A stretch of DNA of 64,000 bases from Chrysomallon squamiferum (GCA_012295275.1 CM022665.1:33164022-33228021), one strand, 5' to 3'; positions 35,811-48,323 are shown, counted from the stretch's first letter. Translations and numbers: made by a program. Notes: generated from the sequence alone by a model not told the origin.

Positions 35811-36160
35811 GCACCACATATGCACATACAAATACATATATACACACATTCATACATATGTATACATACATACGTATATAGACACAGGAGTACATTCATA
35901 CATACAGACATGTTCATACAGATGTACCCAATGTTAATAAGCATACCACAGTTAAAATATCCTCCAGGATGATAACATTCTGTCGATTCAAACATAGCAT
36001 TGGTGTTTTTTTTATGTGCAATTATGAATTGTTTTTGTAAGCAGGACATCACCTACTACCAATAATTAAACGTCAGTAAGCAATAAAAATCTGCACAATG
36101 CCATTTCTTCCAAGTGCCATTTTTTCCAGTGCTATTTTTACCTATCCCCGTTCACACAGG
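35556..36160 (+). repeat. Dispersed repeat, GCCATTTTTTCC-tailed family, copy with expanded GT/CA tracts
   Basis: Shares 'ccttgaaggaactcttcaa' and 'tctgtccacacataact' with the 19 kb copy, and 'acagatgtaccca.tgttaat' through 'aagcaggacatcacctactacc' with the 19 and 62 kb copies, then ends in GCCATTT units. Long (GT)n (35707-35750) and (CA)n (35779-35806) tracts have grown inside it. The apparent long open frames here on both strands are by-products of these tracts. Confidence 0.7.
35707..35806. repeat. (GT)n then (CA)n microsatellite pair
   Basis: About 22 GT units followed, after a short spacer, by about 13 CA units. The two tracts are complementary and could fold back. Confidence 0.9.
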
Positions 36161-36269
36161 CCATTGACAATGGTGTTTCCCTTTGGTCATGATAAAACAA
36201 ATGTGCTGTCCGGCAGGGTAAATTCAGTTCTGCACATTATTCCACATTGTTAAATTAAAGTAAATTTCA

Positions 36270-36400
36270 TTCTGTTGTCATGGTGTCAGTGTCTGTAAGG
36301 TGCTTGTTATCACATCTAGGGGATGTAGACTTTAGAAAACTATGATAGGGATTAGTAAGTTCAAACTGAGACATTATTTTAATATTGTGATAGTATAATA
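36270..36400 (+). repeat. Dispersed repeat, copy 2 (partner at 2290-2410)
   Basis: Aligns collinearly with 2290-2410 around 'acatctaggggatgtag' and 'gggattagtaagttcaaa'. Unknown family. Confidence 0.6.
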
Positions 36401-38450
36401 CATCAACTAAATAAAAATATCATCAATAAGAGTAAAGTTTGAGTTATTAATTAATTTATTTATTTATAAACATATTTTGTAATCATATACATGAAAAACA
36501 ACTAAATTATTTCAGTCAGTTGAATCCTAATTAAAGATAGAATCGGTCACAGGAGAATCAATTAATTATGTTAATATAAGTTGTAAGTTATATATATTAA
36601 ATAAAATAATCACCTTTAATGACACAGATTACAATGCATATATGATGGTGTCTGAGAATATGTGTTCCTCCAAGTATTCATTTCCTTAGGAATGGATATT
36701 CAGGAATAATTGTTCCCTTTACAAAGAATATTTGATCCCCCATTCAGTGATTATTTTCAGATGTAGTTCTGTATGCTATTTGTGATAATTACTCCATACA
36801 GTGTTTGTCTGTTGAAACTAACTAAATAGAACTGCAAATAGATATTCACAAAAACACATTTATAATTGTAGATAGGTGGATAAATAACTGAGGGATACAT
36901 TTGGCTGGGTTCTTGAAAATAGGGATATTAATTTTTTTTAAATGAAGATGAAAAACATTCATCCCTAAATCCATTTAACATTGATAATTATTTTCAGATA
37001 TGTTATATTGTGCCCCAGTCTTTTAATTAAAGTGCTGCAATAAAACAGCTTCTGATGTTTTTGTCAAAATGTCAGGACCAGACTCACTTGTTTGAAATGA
37101 AGTATCAAAATAAGTCCATTGATGAGACCCTTCATTTTGATATACACCAGTAATGATGATGAGGATTAACAAGCTCCTGGACTATGTGACTGAAGGAAAA
37201 TACCCTGAGGATTATTCAAAAAGATAAGAAAAGTACACTTTGCAAGGCAGCCCAGTGTAAGTGGTCAAAGTGTCCATGATGATGAGTTACCAGGAGGATA
37301 TTTTGCTATAATTTGTATTGTTATCCAAGTCTGCAAAGTTCACCCTAATTCTATAACATAAAGCATGGGGAACTAATATTCACCAAATATTAATTCCTCC
37401 AAGCATGGGGGGAACAAATGTTCATAGGTAGGAGCATACGTACATATCGTACCATGGAATCAAATTATGAAAAGAAGACAACCTGGTCAACAGATTTCAA
37501 AACTGTTTGTCATACAAAATTCACCCTATCCTGGCCACTAATTCACGTAACTTTAATATTTAGAAAGTACCTTTAAGAGTTCGTCATCGTGCATTTTCAC
37601 TTAAAAGGTCATTACGGATATAAAACAGGACAAAAGAGAGACCTAAAGGAGGATAAATCAGAAAAAAAGACAAATTGGATGAACATGGAAACTATTGGGG
37701 AATCTTTTGGAAGGAGTTATTTAAGTAAAAAGTAACACTTTCGGCTTCTTTTTAATGAAAATTATATTTGATTTCTATCTCCATCCATAATGTGTGAAAA
37801 AATACAATTAGTTATTGAAGAATTACATTTCACTACGAAAATTCACAGCATTTGTAGCAGGGCTTTGCATGCAAAAAGGTATAGATCGAGGAATCGTACA
37901 AACATTCACCACCTAAGCCAGATGATTGTTTTCAAAATAATTCATAAATCAAAACGTGTCGGAGAATAAGCTTACTCTATACAGTAATAGTTCTTACACA
38001 AAAATATAATAATACTAAAACTATTGTTAAAAAAATCCAAAAAACCAAAAATACACAAACAAACAAACAAATAAATACATAAATAAATAAAACAAGAATA
38101 TGAAAACAACAACAACAATAATTAATACATAATTAAATTAATTTAAAATGAGCCAGATCAGTATGGATCAGTGAGGACTGTCAGTATTGTACTTTAATCA
38201 CTGAATAAATGATTTTATGCTCATCTTTTATCAGTAGTTATTATTAGGTATAATATATAATTTCTGAGGAAACTAATACAGACATTATGATCTGCTTGGA
38301 TTAATTAAAAATGTAATAGATTATATCAGTCCTTTATTATTTCAACTTTCTTCTATTTGATTTTCGATTACTAGCTTTCCCTTTTAAATTGTATCTTAAT
38401 TTCTGTCACATAAAATATTCATTCTTTTTGCTATTGTTTATATCCGATGA
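36401..38450. other. Intergenic region with a possible retroelement scrap
   Basis: At about 37170-37255 the plus strand reads LLDYVTEGKYPEDYSK, resembling the segment before the integrase zinc domain in some metazoan retroelement polyproteins. About 37565-37620, reversed, resembles 17425-17470. Both are weak. The rest is AT-rich without recognised content. Confidence 0.25.
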
Positions 38451-38479
38451 TAATTATGTTACATTTGATGAGGTTTAAA

Positions 38480-38740
38480 AATAATAATTCAAGTGTACGT
38501 GACAACATCCACGATTAGTTTCCTGAAACGTGATCATGGCAACCCTTAGACGTGAGCTATATACTTTGGATTTGTGAAATTAATTACAAGTACTTAGCAG
38601 TAATCGACCGCTGTATTATTTCCTTTACGAAATCCATTGATGTTCATGTTCCGCTGTAAAATAATTAAGAACAATTTCGCCTCGATTTCTTTTAAATGGC
38701 GTACCAAGATTGCATGAGTATTTTACGTTTGTCATTAAAT
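38480..38740 (+). promoter_or_regulatory. CpG-containing patch with a short coding start, candidate promoter
   Basis: CpGs are locally frequent. An ATG in good context (TTTTAAATGGCG) at 38696 opens MAYQDCMSILRLSLNE before sequence turns into low-complexity TTTA/ATT repeats. A first exon is possible, but the donor (GTGTTA) is poor and no partner exon was found. Confidence 0.25.
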
Positions 38741-39067
38741 GAGGTGTTATTTTGTCGTTGTTGTTTATTTATTTATTTTTATTTTATTTATTTACTTATT
38801 TATTATTATTATTATTATTACTATTTTTTTATTTTTTTCACCAAACTGAATGTGAAGGTAATATATATTTTTAACTTACACAAAAAGTTTAATGAAGTCT
38901 GAGAATTGCTAAAATCATGTTCTTGTTTCACCACTGTTCATTTACAAAACTGATATTTAAGATTGTGCAAAATATAAGCCAGTATCTTATTTAATTTGTT
39001 TCAGAATTAAAAAAAAAAAAAAAAACAAAAACATCAGAACTACAACAAAAATAAGACATCGGTTGCA

Positions 39068-39101
<34 letters not shown>

Positions 39102-39124
39102 AAATAAATAATACAAAAGATACG

Positions 39125-39500
39125 TTATTCATTGAAACTAAGATAGTGCTATATATCGCTTGTAATGTTTAAAACGTAAACTTGTTCAGCAACTTCAGTA
39201 TATGAGTCATCCTTATACAACATAATTAAATAAAAATATATTTTGTTTAATTTCAGCAAAAATATTTGTTTCCCGAACGTTTTTAAGAAAAATTTGGTTT
39301 AAAAAGAAAAAAGGAAATTTTATACCCGTTATGAGAAATCTGACATATTTTTAGTATTTACCTGACAATAATTCCCAGTGTCAGAAATAGATACACGATT
39401 TTATTAAAATAGAATTTGTCACCATTGTGATTATAATTTTAACTTCACTATAAACAAAAAAGAAAACACTTGATCGCCAAAAGTACCACTACTTCGTGCG
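39125..39500 (+). repeat. Inverted duplicate, copy 2 (partner at 32320-32700)
   Basis: Plus-strand sequence matches the reverse complement of 32320-32700. Several CpGs here (for example in 'cccgaacg', 'acacgatt', 'gatcgcc') face TpG, CpA or other changes in the partner. Stops interrupt the frame that is open in the partner. Confidence 0.75.
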
Positions 39501-39842
39501 AATCACTCCAGCATCCTAAAATTACATTAGTAAATTACTGAGAAACAATACCTGATATTACTTATATCATGTGTTGAAGAATGATTTCTGAGCTAAATTA
39601 TATACAATAATGATCCTATAAAAACAGATGTAATGATATTTGTTATTTTCAGAATTACTCGAGGCTATAGTCAAACCGAAAACTATTAAATATATTAAAC
39701 ATCTATGGTATTTTGATAAAAACATTACAATTGAAATATTAATTATTTTCTTTGAAAGGTAAATGCATTAATTTTTCGGCCAGATTCATTCAGTTCTAAT
39801 AATTAAATTAAATATTAAAGAGGAAATTGATTATACAAACAC

Positions 39843-39920
39843 AAAAAAAAAAAAAAAAATAAAAAAAAAAAAAAAAAAAAAAAAAATAATAATAATAATA
39901 ATAATAAATAAATAAATAAT
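39843..39920. repeat. A-rich run grading into AAT and AATA repeats
   Basis: Nearly 45 A bases with two interruptions, then (AAT)n and (AAAT)n. No element body is recognised next to it. Confidence 0.85.
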
Positions 39921-40241
39921 AAAGAGAAAAGTGGATTATGCTAATGACGTGCATATTACAAATACGTAAAAATATAGAGGCTTCTATCTCCCTACTCATT
40001 CGACAGAAAAACGTTTTGTGTTGATATAAATGACATAAGCGTAAACCTATGTGAAAGCAGCTTTGTCAAAGACATATTCACAAGATCGCACGAATCACTT
40101 CAGTATTTTTCGGGTAATATTATTATTAAAAGTATTGCAGGTTACCTAAAATATTTAAATAGGGCCTGCTTTATGTAATCAAGAGATTAAAAACAGCCGT
40201 CACTGTGTGTTGATATGTATGCAACTACCTTGCGTCAAATA

Positions 40242-40948
40242 CAGTATACCCTCACCTATTCGCGGTTCCCCATTCGCGGGTTAGGCTCTTAACCCTATCG
40301 CATCGTATGCTGGTATACCAGGCGAGCGTCATAACGTCATAAAAACAAATGCTCGGTAAACCGCACAAACAATATCAAATTTTTTCAGTTATTATTGCAA
40401 TACAGTACGTATTTTTTTATAAATGCATACACTGTATGTACAGTGCATATTTTTTGTGACCGTGTATTAATAATGTTTTTAATTGCATATTATTACTGAA
40501 TTGTATTATTATTACCTGAACTGTGCGTACTGTATTTATCTGTCTGTTTGCCTTTAAATTTGTTCCACTTTCTGTCAATTCTAATACATATGTTGTACGC
40601 ATAGAAAATGACTTTACGGTACAGTAATACAGTATGGGTAACTATGCTATGCGGTGTTACAGTCCTCCTGTACTTACGTTTCTTTCTGATTAAAATATTG
40701 TTTCAGTACAAAATTAAAATGTGTTTACATTATCATTACTACATTAGTGAAATACATAACTGCATGCAATATTACTACATTATTACTGTATTAATGAGTA
40801 AGAGTGTCTTTAGAAAGTGTTTGGGAAGCATTTAGTACCGTATATAATCTCATAATAGACGTTTTAAAACTGCATCCAATATTCGCGGTTTTTCGCTATT
40901 CGCGGGAGGGTAAAGAACGTAACCCCCGCGAATAGCGAGGGAATACTG
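40242..40948. mobile_element. Tigger/pogo-like non-autonomous element, about 707 bp
   Basis: The ends are inverted: CAGTATACCCTCACCTATTC on the left and, reading in from the right, CAGTATTCCCTCGCTATTCG, both followed by GCGG. TA flanks both sides (40240-40241, 40949-40950), the target duplication of Tc1/mariner/pogo elements. The CAGT-CCCTCG-CGCGG style of terminus resembles Tigger elements. A second inverted CGCGAATAG pair sits inside the right end (about 40881-40938). No transposase frame is present. Confidence 0.7.
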
Positions 40949-40963
40949 TAGTATATATTTTTT

Positions 40964-41018
<55 letters not shown>

Positions 41019-43483
41019 TATTTTATTATTATTTTTCTTTCTTTATTTTTTCTACCAGTATTTCTTAAACCGTGTATCAACGTATTTTCTTGTTTGTTGT
41101 GCAAATAAAAGATCCCTTGCTGCTGATCCATGAAGTAACTTTGAGTCAATCATTATACTAACTCCAAATCTATTTTCTTCTTTTTCACAAATTATGTTTT
41201 ATTTATATTAAAAACATTGCATGAGACACCAGCCAGAGAAATTTACAGTATTTGATCATACTAGACCAGATCTGTGTTAATAACAGTATTTGTGTGTCTC
41301 TAATCTTCAAATTTATTTACACGTATTCATTTTTGTTTAATTGGTTTATTTTTTAATTTTAATTTTGTATTTATTCGTTTTCATTTTTTAATGTTTTTAA
41401 TGATACTGTTTCTTAGATGAGTGCTGGAGAAAAATTTTATATACTGTTTCCGAAGTTGTCTTTTTCATTATTTTTAAAATAATAATTGTGTTTGCGTTTA
41501 ATACGTTTGTTTCCATGTTTGTTGACTTTTGCTTGTTCTGATTTTCGTAATCTCAGTGTTTTATTCACTTAAGAGTCTATTTTTTCAATAATTTTATTTA
41601 TTATTATTATTTTTTATTAAGTGATATGAAAACCTTTGACGTAATGCTTCCTTGCAGTTATTCTTGTGATATATATATATATTTTATGTTTAACACAAAA
41701 ACAGAAATGTTTATTGATCTTACACGTCAATTACAAGAAAAATAATGTCGCATCAAAAATCAATAAATTAAATTAAATTCTATTTCATATATGTAAACAC
41801 TTTTTCTTAAACAGATAGAGTTCGAATTAGTTACTTGTGCATTCTGAAAATCTAAATAATAAACTCAACTTGAAAAAAGATTAGAGTTACACTTTATAAA
41901 TCTTACACTTTTTTTTTTTTTTTTTTTTTTTAAAGAAAGAAAAAAGACATATTTTTGATGTCAGCGACTATTGTAATTTTTTTTCATCATTTTATTATTT
42001 ATTTATTAAAATTTTTGAAGTAGATTTTAAATCGTATTTTTGTGTTTCTTAGCGCAGGAATAATTATAATGGTATAGAAAGAAAATTAAAATTGTTAGAA
42101 TTCCAAAATTTACATTTTTATGTCTATATTTTGAATTTGCACATTAACTGCTTTCTGACGAATCGCTTAACAGTGTTCATAACATCAGATATACGCCTGT
42201 TTACAAGAGATCGTGAAAGTCTGTTTAAAACAGAAATTGGTTTGTTCTTCAAATAAAATGTATTACAATAAATTACTTTTAACAGTGAATATGTTTGCTA
42301 TAACTGCTATTTCTACCTCCATTTTAATTTCACATTATTTGTTTTACTGCGACTTGACATTCCCTTTTTTCTTAGTTCATAATACTCGATACAGATTTTA
42401 ATTCCGGCAGCAAAGACTACTGAGCCTGAATAAAGATTTTTTTTTCCAACTCATGAATACGTTTACGAAAATAACGCTTTTCTATGATACTGAACATCCA
42501 TTCCGATTTCATCCTATATTAGACTGAGTAGGAATGAATCATTGATCATTATCAAGTTTTCTAATCAGTTAATAACTGTGAGGCAAATAAAATTTTGATT
42601 AGCTTGCAGAGCTTTACCACTATATAATTATTTTAATCCACTTTGATAGGCTTAAGTCTTCGGTAAAAAAATCATCAATACTAATGCGAACAGTAATTAA
42701 ATAGACAAGTCTGTACACACTAAATTAAATGAGTTAAGTATCCAATTGCAGCCTTATTTTCTTACGACAGATAAAAGTATTTATAATAATCAACTTCATT
42801 TAGCTGATATAAAGAGCGTCGCAGTGGCAGTCTGCATGTGTGCTGATATATTTTATTATCAGTAATTTAAGATAAGGAAGCGGCTGGAGCTTCTACGAAA
42901 CAACAAAAGGGAAATAGGAGGGCATCGGGCAACATGTTCTTTTTGATAGTTCAATCATACGGATACAAAAAAAAACAAAAGCAACAACCCCCGAAAAAAA
43001 TTCCTAGATTTTGCTAACAAGAGTGTACTTTGAAACAACAACAACAACAAAAAATATCTTCGATGTTTTTATATGAAAGGAAGTCTTACACATCATAGAA
43101 TTATTCAGAATATTATTTCTGAACTTTGACTGTCCATCAAAACTAAAGAGATAAAAATTGTGAATGCTGTTATTCTAAATGGAACAGACTTCTAAATTAT
43201 GTGATATCAATATTTTCAGAGAAATTTAATAACAAATTTTATATGTGATCAGAAAATAATAAAACCATTTAATATACTTTTTCTTTTGGCTGTGTAACCT
43301 AGAAAGAAAATTTAAAATAAAAAAGAAATCTTTTTGTTCTTATTTTCTAACAAATAATAATTAAAAAACAATAAATAAATAAATAATACAAAACAAAATA
43401 AACAATAATATTTATTATTATTATTAAAAAACAATTAAAAAACCCAAACAATTCAACAACGTAGAAGAAATAAATATATCAAA
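40949..43483. other. Upstream region of the globin gene
   Basis: Contains a (CT)n tract at about 40966-41015, a poly-T at about 41911-41932, and AT-rich sequence. Mild CpG enrichment near 42815-42925 could mark the globin promoter or a 5' exon. No coding exon is recognised. Confidence 0.4.
40966..41015. repeat. (CT)n microsatellite
   Basis: About 24 uninterrupted CT units, starting 16 bases outside the Tigger-like element. Confidence 0.9.
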
Positions 43484-46400
43484 ATGGGATGTAGAATCTC
43501 ACGTGTTCGTCCATCCATGAACGGAACCAAAGGTAGAAGTGACAGGTGTTCCTGTGACTGTCATAAAACACAAAAGATGAGTTTTGAAGAGATCTCAAAA
43601 GTAAAAGTCGATCCACGAATACCACTGAACGCTCGAGAGATATTCAACATATGTAAATCTTGGAAAGCAATTTCCAGAAACATGCTTGGAACGGGACAAA
43701 CAATGTTTCTCAAGTAAGTAAACATTTAAATTCAATATTACTTGTTTAGTTATTTTTTAATTTTTAATTTAATTTTAATTTTTGTTTTCACCTATTCACC
43801 GATTCGTTAATCTATTTATCCATTAATTTTTTATTTATCCATTCAATATGTTTTCATTTTAATGTTATTTAATATTGCCACAATGCATACACAATTTGAT
43901 ATTACAAAAACAACGCAACAAGAAATTAACACGGATATAAAAGTTATCTCTAGCACTCATGTAAGAAACAATATCAATAAAAACATTAAAAAATGAAAAC
44001 AAATAAATACAAAATTAAAATAAAAAAATAAACCAATTAAACAAAAAATAATACTTGTAAATAAAATTTGAAATAACAGAGACATATACACAACACACAG
44101 ACACAGTCTCTAAGTTGCAGAACCTCACCAAAATTTTTTACAATTAAATATTAAAATCGTCAGTATGTGTTAGCAGATAAACCATTATTCATTAGGCTTA
44201 TAACAAATTTATTTTCGTGGGTCATCAAAAATACGATTTAAAATCTACTTCAAAATTTTAATAAATTTGTGGTGGCAAAGAAGTTGCTGTCTTTTCTTTT
44301 CTTTCTTCTACTTGGATATCGAATTCACTTTTATATTATTTATGTGATATCTTTTCGAAGGCTGTAACGAAATAAAAAAAAAATAAAAAAATAAAAATAC
44401 AATTATGAATTGAAAATAGATGTTTATTTCTCGATTATTAGGTACACATTTCAAAATTTAAGCAGATAGGTAAGTACCCAAAGGACCCAACACTTGTTTT
44501 ATTCTTCTTCTTTAAACTGCATTTTAAAAAGTAAATAAGGCCCAGAAAATCACCTTATTAGCATGTTGCACACACACACACAATTTTTGTTCCCTTTAAA
44601 TAGTTTATTTTAAGTAATTACTGCAAATATAACTGGTATTTCATTAGTCATGTATTTATTGTGAAATACAAAAGGATTTTTTACTGTTAGATGGCAATAT
44701 TATTATAAACAGTGTGTTGTTTCTTGTTTTTAAATTCTTTAAATTTGTATTTCTTATGTCATATATCCCCACTGACGCGTACAAACCCACTAACATGTTC
44801 ATGATTCATTTCCTTGTAGCTAAATTATATGTATTTTTCATTTTCATTTGCAGTTTGTTCGAGAGAAATGAAAATATCCAGAAAATGTTTAAAGGACTAA
44901 AAGACTATGATGACAAGCATCGACTGATACATAGCAACACGTTGTTGTCACATGTCAAAATGGTCATGACAACAATAGACGAAGCCATTACTAATCTCCA
45001 TGATGCCGACTACGCCATAGGTTTACTGAAACAGACTGGAGGTCATCATACATCTTTCGATCAGCAGTTTGACCCACAGCTCTTTTGGGTAATTCCCGTT
45101 AAAATATTTTCAGTTCTACTATTACTAATACAAATAATAATAATAATAATAATAAACAGTAGGGGAAGTGGACCTATATTGAACCTTTGGCATTTCTCAG
45201 CCTCTGATTGTCTGAAAGGTGTTTTGCCACAACTGTGTGACACCTCAGTCAACATCGTGCATTTTGTGATATTAAAGATGAGGAAAAATCCCACGTAGAT
45301 GGAATTTTCTGCTATCTTTGAAGGTTTGTAGTTCTGGTGGGTATATAGGTGCATATGTAAGATATTACATATTTGTTGGTTAGGACATAGTCTTTGCATA
45401 TGAGGACCGAAAAAGTGGAATTTCATGCCGCCTTCCGAAAAATTACATGCAGGTATTTTTATGTCCTTATATTGAAGCAGCGGTCGAAATGTATTTGGCC
45501 CTGCAACCCAAATAAGTGGTCTGATGCTGATTATGCAGCTGCAGTGTCCGAACAACAGAACTAGGCCTACTCGTCACAGAGACATCATAATCGTGGCGAC
45601 AGCAACCACACCTGACAACCAACCCGAACCTGAACAGCATTGTGCTCCACCGGAATCCGTAAGGTTTCGAACCTGAAAATGTAGACTATGAGTCTTTGTC
45701 CCAGAGAGAAGAGCACCGTGCGCCACAAGGACCCGACATTAGCACAACTAATCAAACATTCATTCAGGAAAAGATAATAAACAATTGATTCTTTTTGTTC
45801 TGATTTTGTTAAATTTCACACATAATTTTGTAGCAGCTTTTGTATTGCTTAAAATATTTATATTCGATTGATTTTTTGGCCTTTGTAAATTTGGCTTCTT
45901 CATCAATTTCCGTCTTTCCATATATATCCCCGTTAAGTTTGCTTTTCCACTTTAAAATTAAATATTTCTGATAGCAGAGTTTCCCGAATATATTATTCTT
46001 GATCACAGAATTTTCAGGATTTGTTATTTCTTAAAGCAATATTTACCATTTCACATTAGAATTAACTGATCTTCAAATATATTTTCCAGAATAACGTTTT
46101 ATTTAAATTCCATGGTCTTTTACTTATGGACACCATCTGTCGGTCATTACGTTTCTTTTTTTCAGTCAACTAAAACTTTCAGGTTTAGGATTTAGGGGAA
46201 AAAAACTTTCATTCATTTATTAAATAACTGCTCCATTACGACATCACTTCTGTACATTCTTTCTTTACTAGTATGATTAATTGTTTGAAGAGTGATGAGA
46301 TAGGGTGATGATGCTGACGACGATGATTATGGTATTATTATTCTTAGTGTGACAAAGATGGATTCTCTCATCTTTGTTTTAACTTTAAACCTAGATTTAT

Positions 46401-47862
46401 ATGTAACTGTGTTTCAACACATTTTTTTTTTTTTTTTTTTTTTTTTGACTCTATAGTAACGATAGACAATCCTATTAAAGTAATACTTTTTGTATGATTG
46501 AATTGTTTAGTCTCTATATATCAAATAGTGAAAATATAAAGCAACGACAAATGCTACGAGAAATATGTTTTAATAATTATAGTAAGTCAATAAACTGCCT
46601 TAAAATGCCTATGTAAGTAAATAATTACCTTCTGTTTAACAACTTTTCGAGAAATTATGCAATGGTGAACTCTTAAAGGTAGTTTTGAAATTTTAGAGTT
46701 AAGTTGATTAGCAGCCAAGTTACAGTGAATTTTGTGTAAAAAAAACAATCACAGTTTTAAAATTATCAACCTGGTCTTGCTTATTTGGCTCTTTGATTCA
46801 GCGATTCTCATTAAAGGTCCGCGGGAATGTAATATAGAATTATACGACGGCAAGAAAATCTCTGGTGACCGAACTAAAACTAACGATAAGACGATCGACT
46901 ACTTGCATAAACAGCTTTTCCCTTTGATGTACACCGAGGTCATGGGAGAGGATCTTGAAACTTTGGTCATGCTGTGATAAGTGTTTGGTAGTGGGATTTG
47001 TTAAGATACTAACCACACTTGTTTTAGTATGGTAAAATCTGTGTCATTAACAGCACACCATGCTCAATATAAACATAACTTAAAATTTGTATTAACATAA
47101 TTATGACCCGTTCTGTCTTTAAATAAGATCCAATTCTCAGATTCCGTATAGTAAGTAGGTTTTCTAAAAATCATAGATATTATTATTATCCAAAAATGCG
47201 TTAATAAATAAGTCAAGCTGTACTCTTTGTTGATGTGTTATTTATGATAATAACTTAATTACGATAATAACTTATTCTCTCAGTTTCAGTTTACTAATCT
47301 CTGTTATTATGCCTCTAAATGCCTGCATTCACTAAACATGGTAACGAGCATCTCAGGCATTGACAGAGTGACAGTTAGCAGCACTAGGAGTATCAGTATA
47401 ATTAACAGTAGTAATATTAATATTAATTGTAGTTGTAGTTTTAGTAGTAATTGTAGCAGCAAAAGCAGCAGCAGCAGTAGTAGTAGTCGCAGTAGTAGTA
47501 ATGGTTGTTGTATCAGCAGAAATGATAGTAATAACAATAGTTGCAATAGAAGTGGTTTTAGTAGTAGTATTAGCATTAACAGTAGTAGTATTAGTAATAA
47601 TAGTAGCAGTAGAAGTAGCAATAACTGATATTTACAAATTTTTAGCTAAATTAATTTTTTCTTCCATTTGCAGTTGATAAAAGAACCATTTCTGCTAGCT
47701 GTTAAAGAAACACTTGGAGATCGGTTTACTTTCCACATGCAGGGAATTTATGAAAAAACAATCACCTTCCTTCTCCAAACGCTGATAGACGGGTTTGGCA
47801 AAGTACCTGATAAAAATCAGAATGAAGAAAGCAACTACGACGTTTCTAAGAAACCTGTTTAG
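43484..47862 (+). CDS. Globin X-type globin with N-terminal acylation motif, 217 aa
   Basis: Three exons: 43484-43713, 44854-45088 and 47674-47862. The introns fall in phase 2 within helix B and phase 0 within helix G, the classic B12.2 and G7.0 positions. The fold is clear: helix A Trp60 (ICKSWKAISRN), CD1 Phe89, distal His110 in LLSHVKMVMTTIDEAITNL (close to neuroglobin around its distal His), a His pair 141-142 where proximal F8 is expected, and LLAVKETLGDRF in helix G. The N-terminus MGCRISR has Gly2, Cys3 and Ser6, the pattern for myristoylation and palmitoylation that anchors globin X to membranes. Cysteines 22, 24 and 26 follow. A 19-residue charged tail extends past helix H. Globins of this type are proposed to act in redox or nitrite chemistry at membranes. 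A poly-A signal AATAAA lies at 48324-48329. Globin identity is secure; the globin X subtype is inferred. Confidence 0.9.
45160..45790. other. Higher-GC block in globin intron 2, origin unknown
   Basis: GC content and CpG frequency rise clearly here, and short coding-like stretches appear in several plus-strand frames (for example around 45690-45760), all broken by stops. It looks like a decayed inserted element or retrocopy. No family is recognised. An (AAT)n tract lies just before it at about 45134-45156. Confidence 0.35.
46421..46446. repeat. Poly-T run of 26 bases
   Basis: Uninterrupted T homopolymer in globin intron 2. Confidence 0.9.
46797..46977 (+). pseudogene. Coding-like fragment in globin intron 2
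   Basis: After an acceptor-like TTTGATTCAG, about 58 open codons with coding-type composition and several CpGs (KGPRECNIELYDGKKISGDR, later KQLFPLMYTEVMGEDLETL) run to a TGA. The frame does not join in phase to globin exon 2, and it shows no globin helix G/H pattern. It may be a nested exon or an old retrocopy. Family unknown. Confidence 0.3.
47361..47628. repeat. Imperfect AGT/AGC trinucleotide repeat before globin exon 3
   Basis: About 270 bases of diverged (AGT)n, (AGC)n and (AAT)n units ending some 45 bases before the exon 3 acceptor. The open frames seen on both strands (poly-Ser and poly-Leu) are repeat artefacts. Confidence 0.85.
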
Positions 47863-48323
47863 GAATATTTTGTTGGTTTAGGATATATTGTTATTTATTT
47901 ATTATTCAATGTTGTTGCTGCTGTTCTATTCTTTCTTCTTCTTTCTTTTTTTTTCTTAATAATTTAGAAGCTATAGCAAGTTTTGTTCGCTTTTTATTGT
48001 TCGTTCTTTTCTATTGGTTTTCAGTTATGGTTTTGTTTGTTTGTTTGGTTGCTAGTTTGTTGTTTGCTCTTTCATTTTTTTTCTTCATTATTATTATTAT
48101 TTTAACGTTTTTATTATTATTATTTTTTTAAATATTTTTAATGATACATAATGAACCAGTCTTTTCCAAGTTATTTTGAGCAAGTGGTCAGAAATATTAC
48201 TTAGCACTTTAATTGCTCGATCTTCTAAAAGAAGCATATATTATCTATAGTGTTGAAGCCATTCATAATTGTATTGTAAATGTGTTTCTTTTTCTTTTTT
48301 CATATGTATAGATAATTGATTTA

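Noticed and set aside
35556-36052. Long open frames (84-147 codons) on both strands across the GT/CA tracts
   Set aside because: They are produced by dinucleotide repeats (Cys-Val, Thr-His runs) inside a dispersed repeat copy and overlap on both strands.
38696-38902. A 68-codon frame starting with a well-placed ATG
   Set aside because: After 16 residues it becomes a translation of TTTA and ATT repeats. The ATG itself is kept only as a weak first-exon candidate.
39256-39443. Possible exon homologous to the frame in 32378-32558
   Set aside because: The frame contains several stops and a length change, so at best it is a dead copy.
44714-45298. A 194-codon open frame around globin exon 2
   Set aside because: Only 44854-45088 is exon; the upstream and downstream parts lie beyond clear acceptor and donor sites and are AT-rich intron.
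47307-47628. Open frames of about 100 codons rich in Leu (minus) or Ser/Asn (plus)
   Set aside because: They are translations of a diverged AGT/AGC/AAT trinucleotide repeat within the globin intron.
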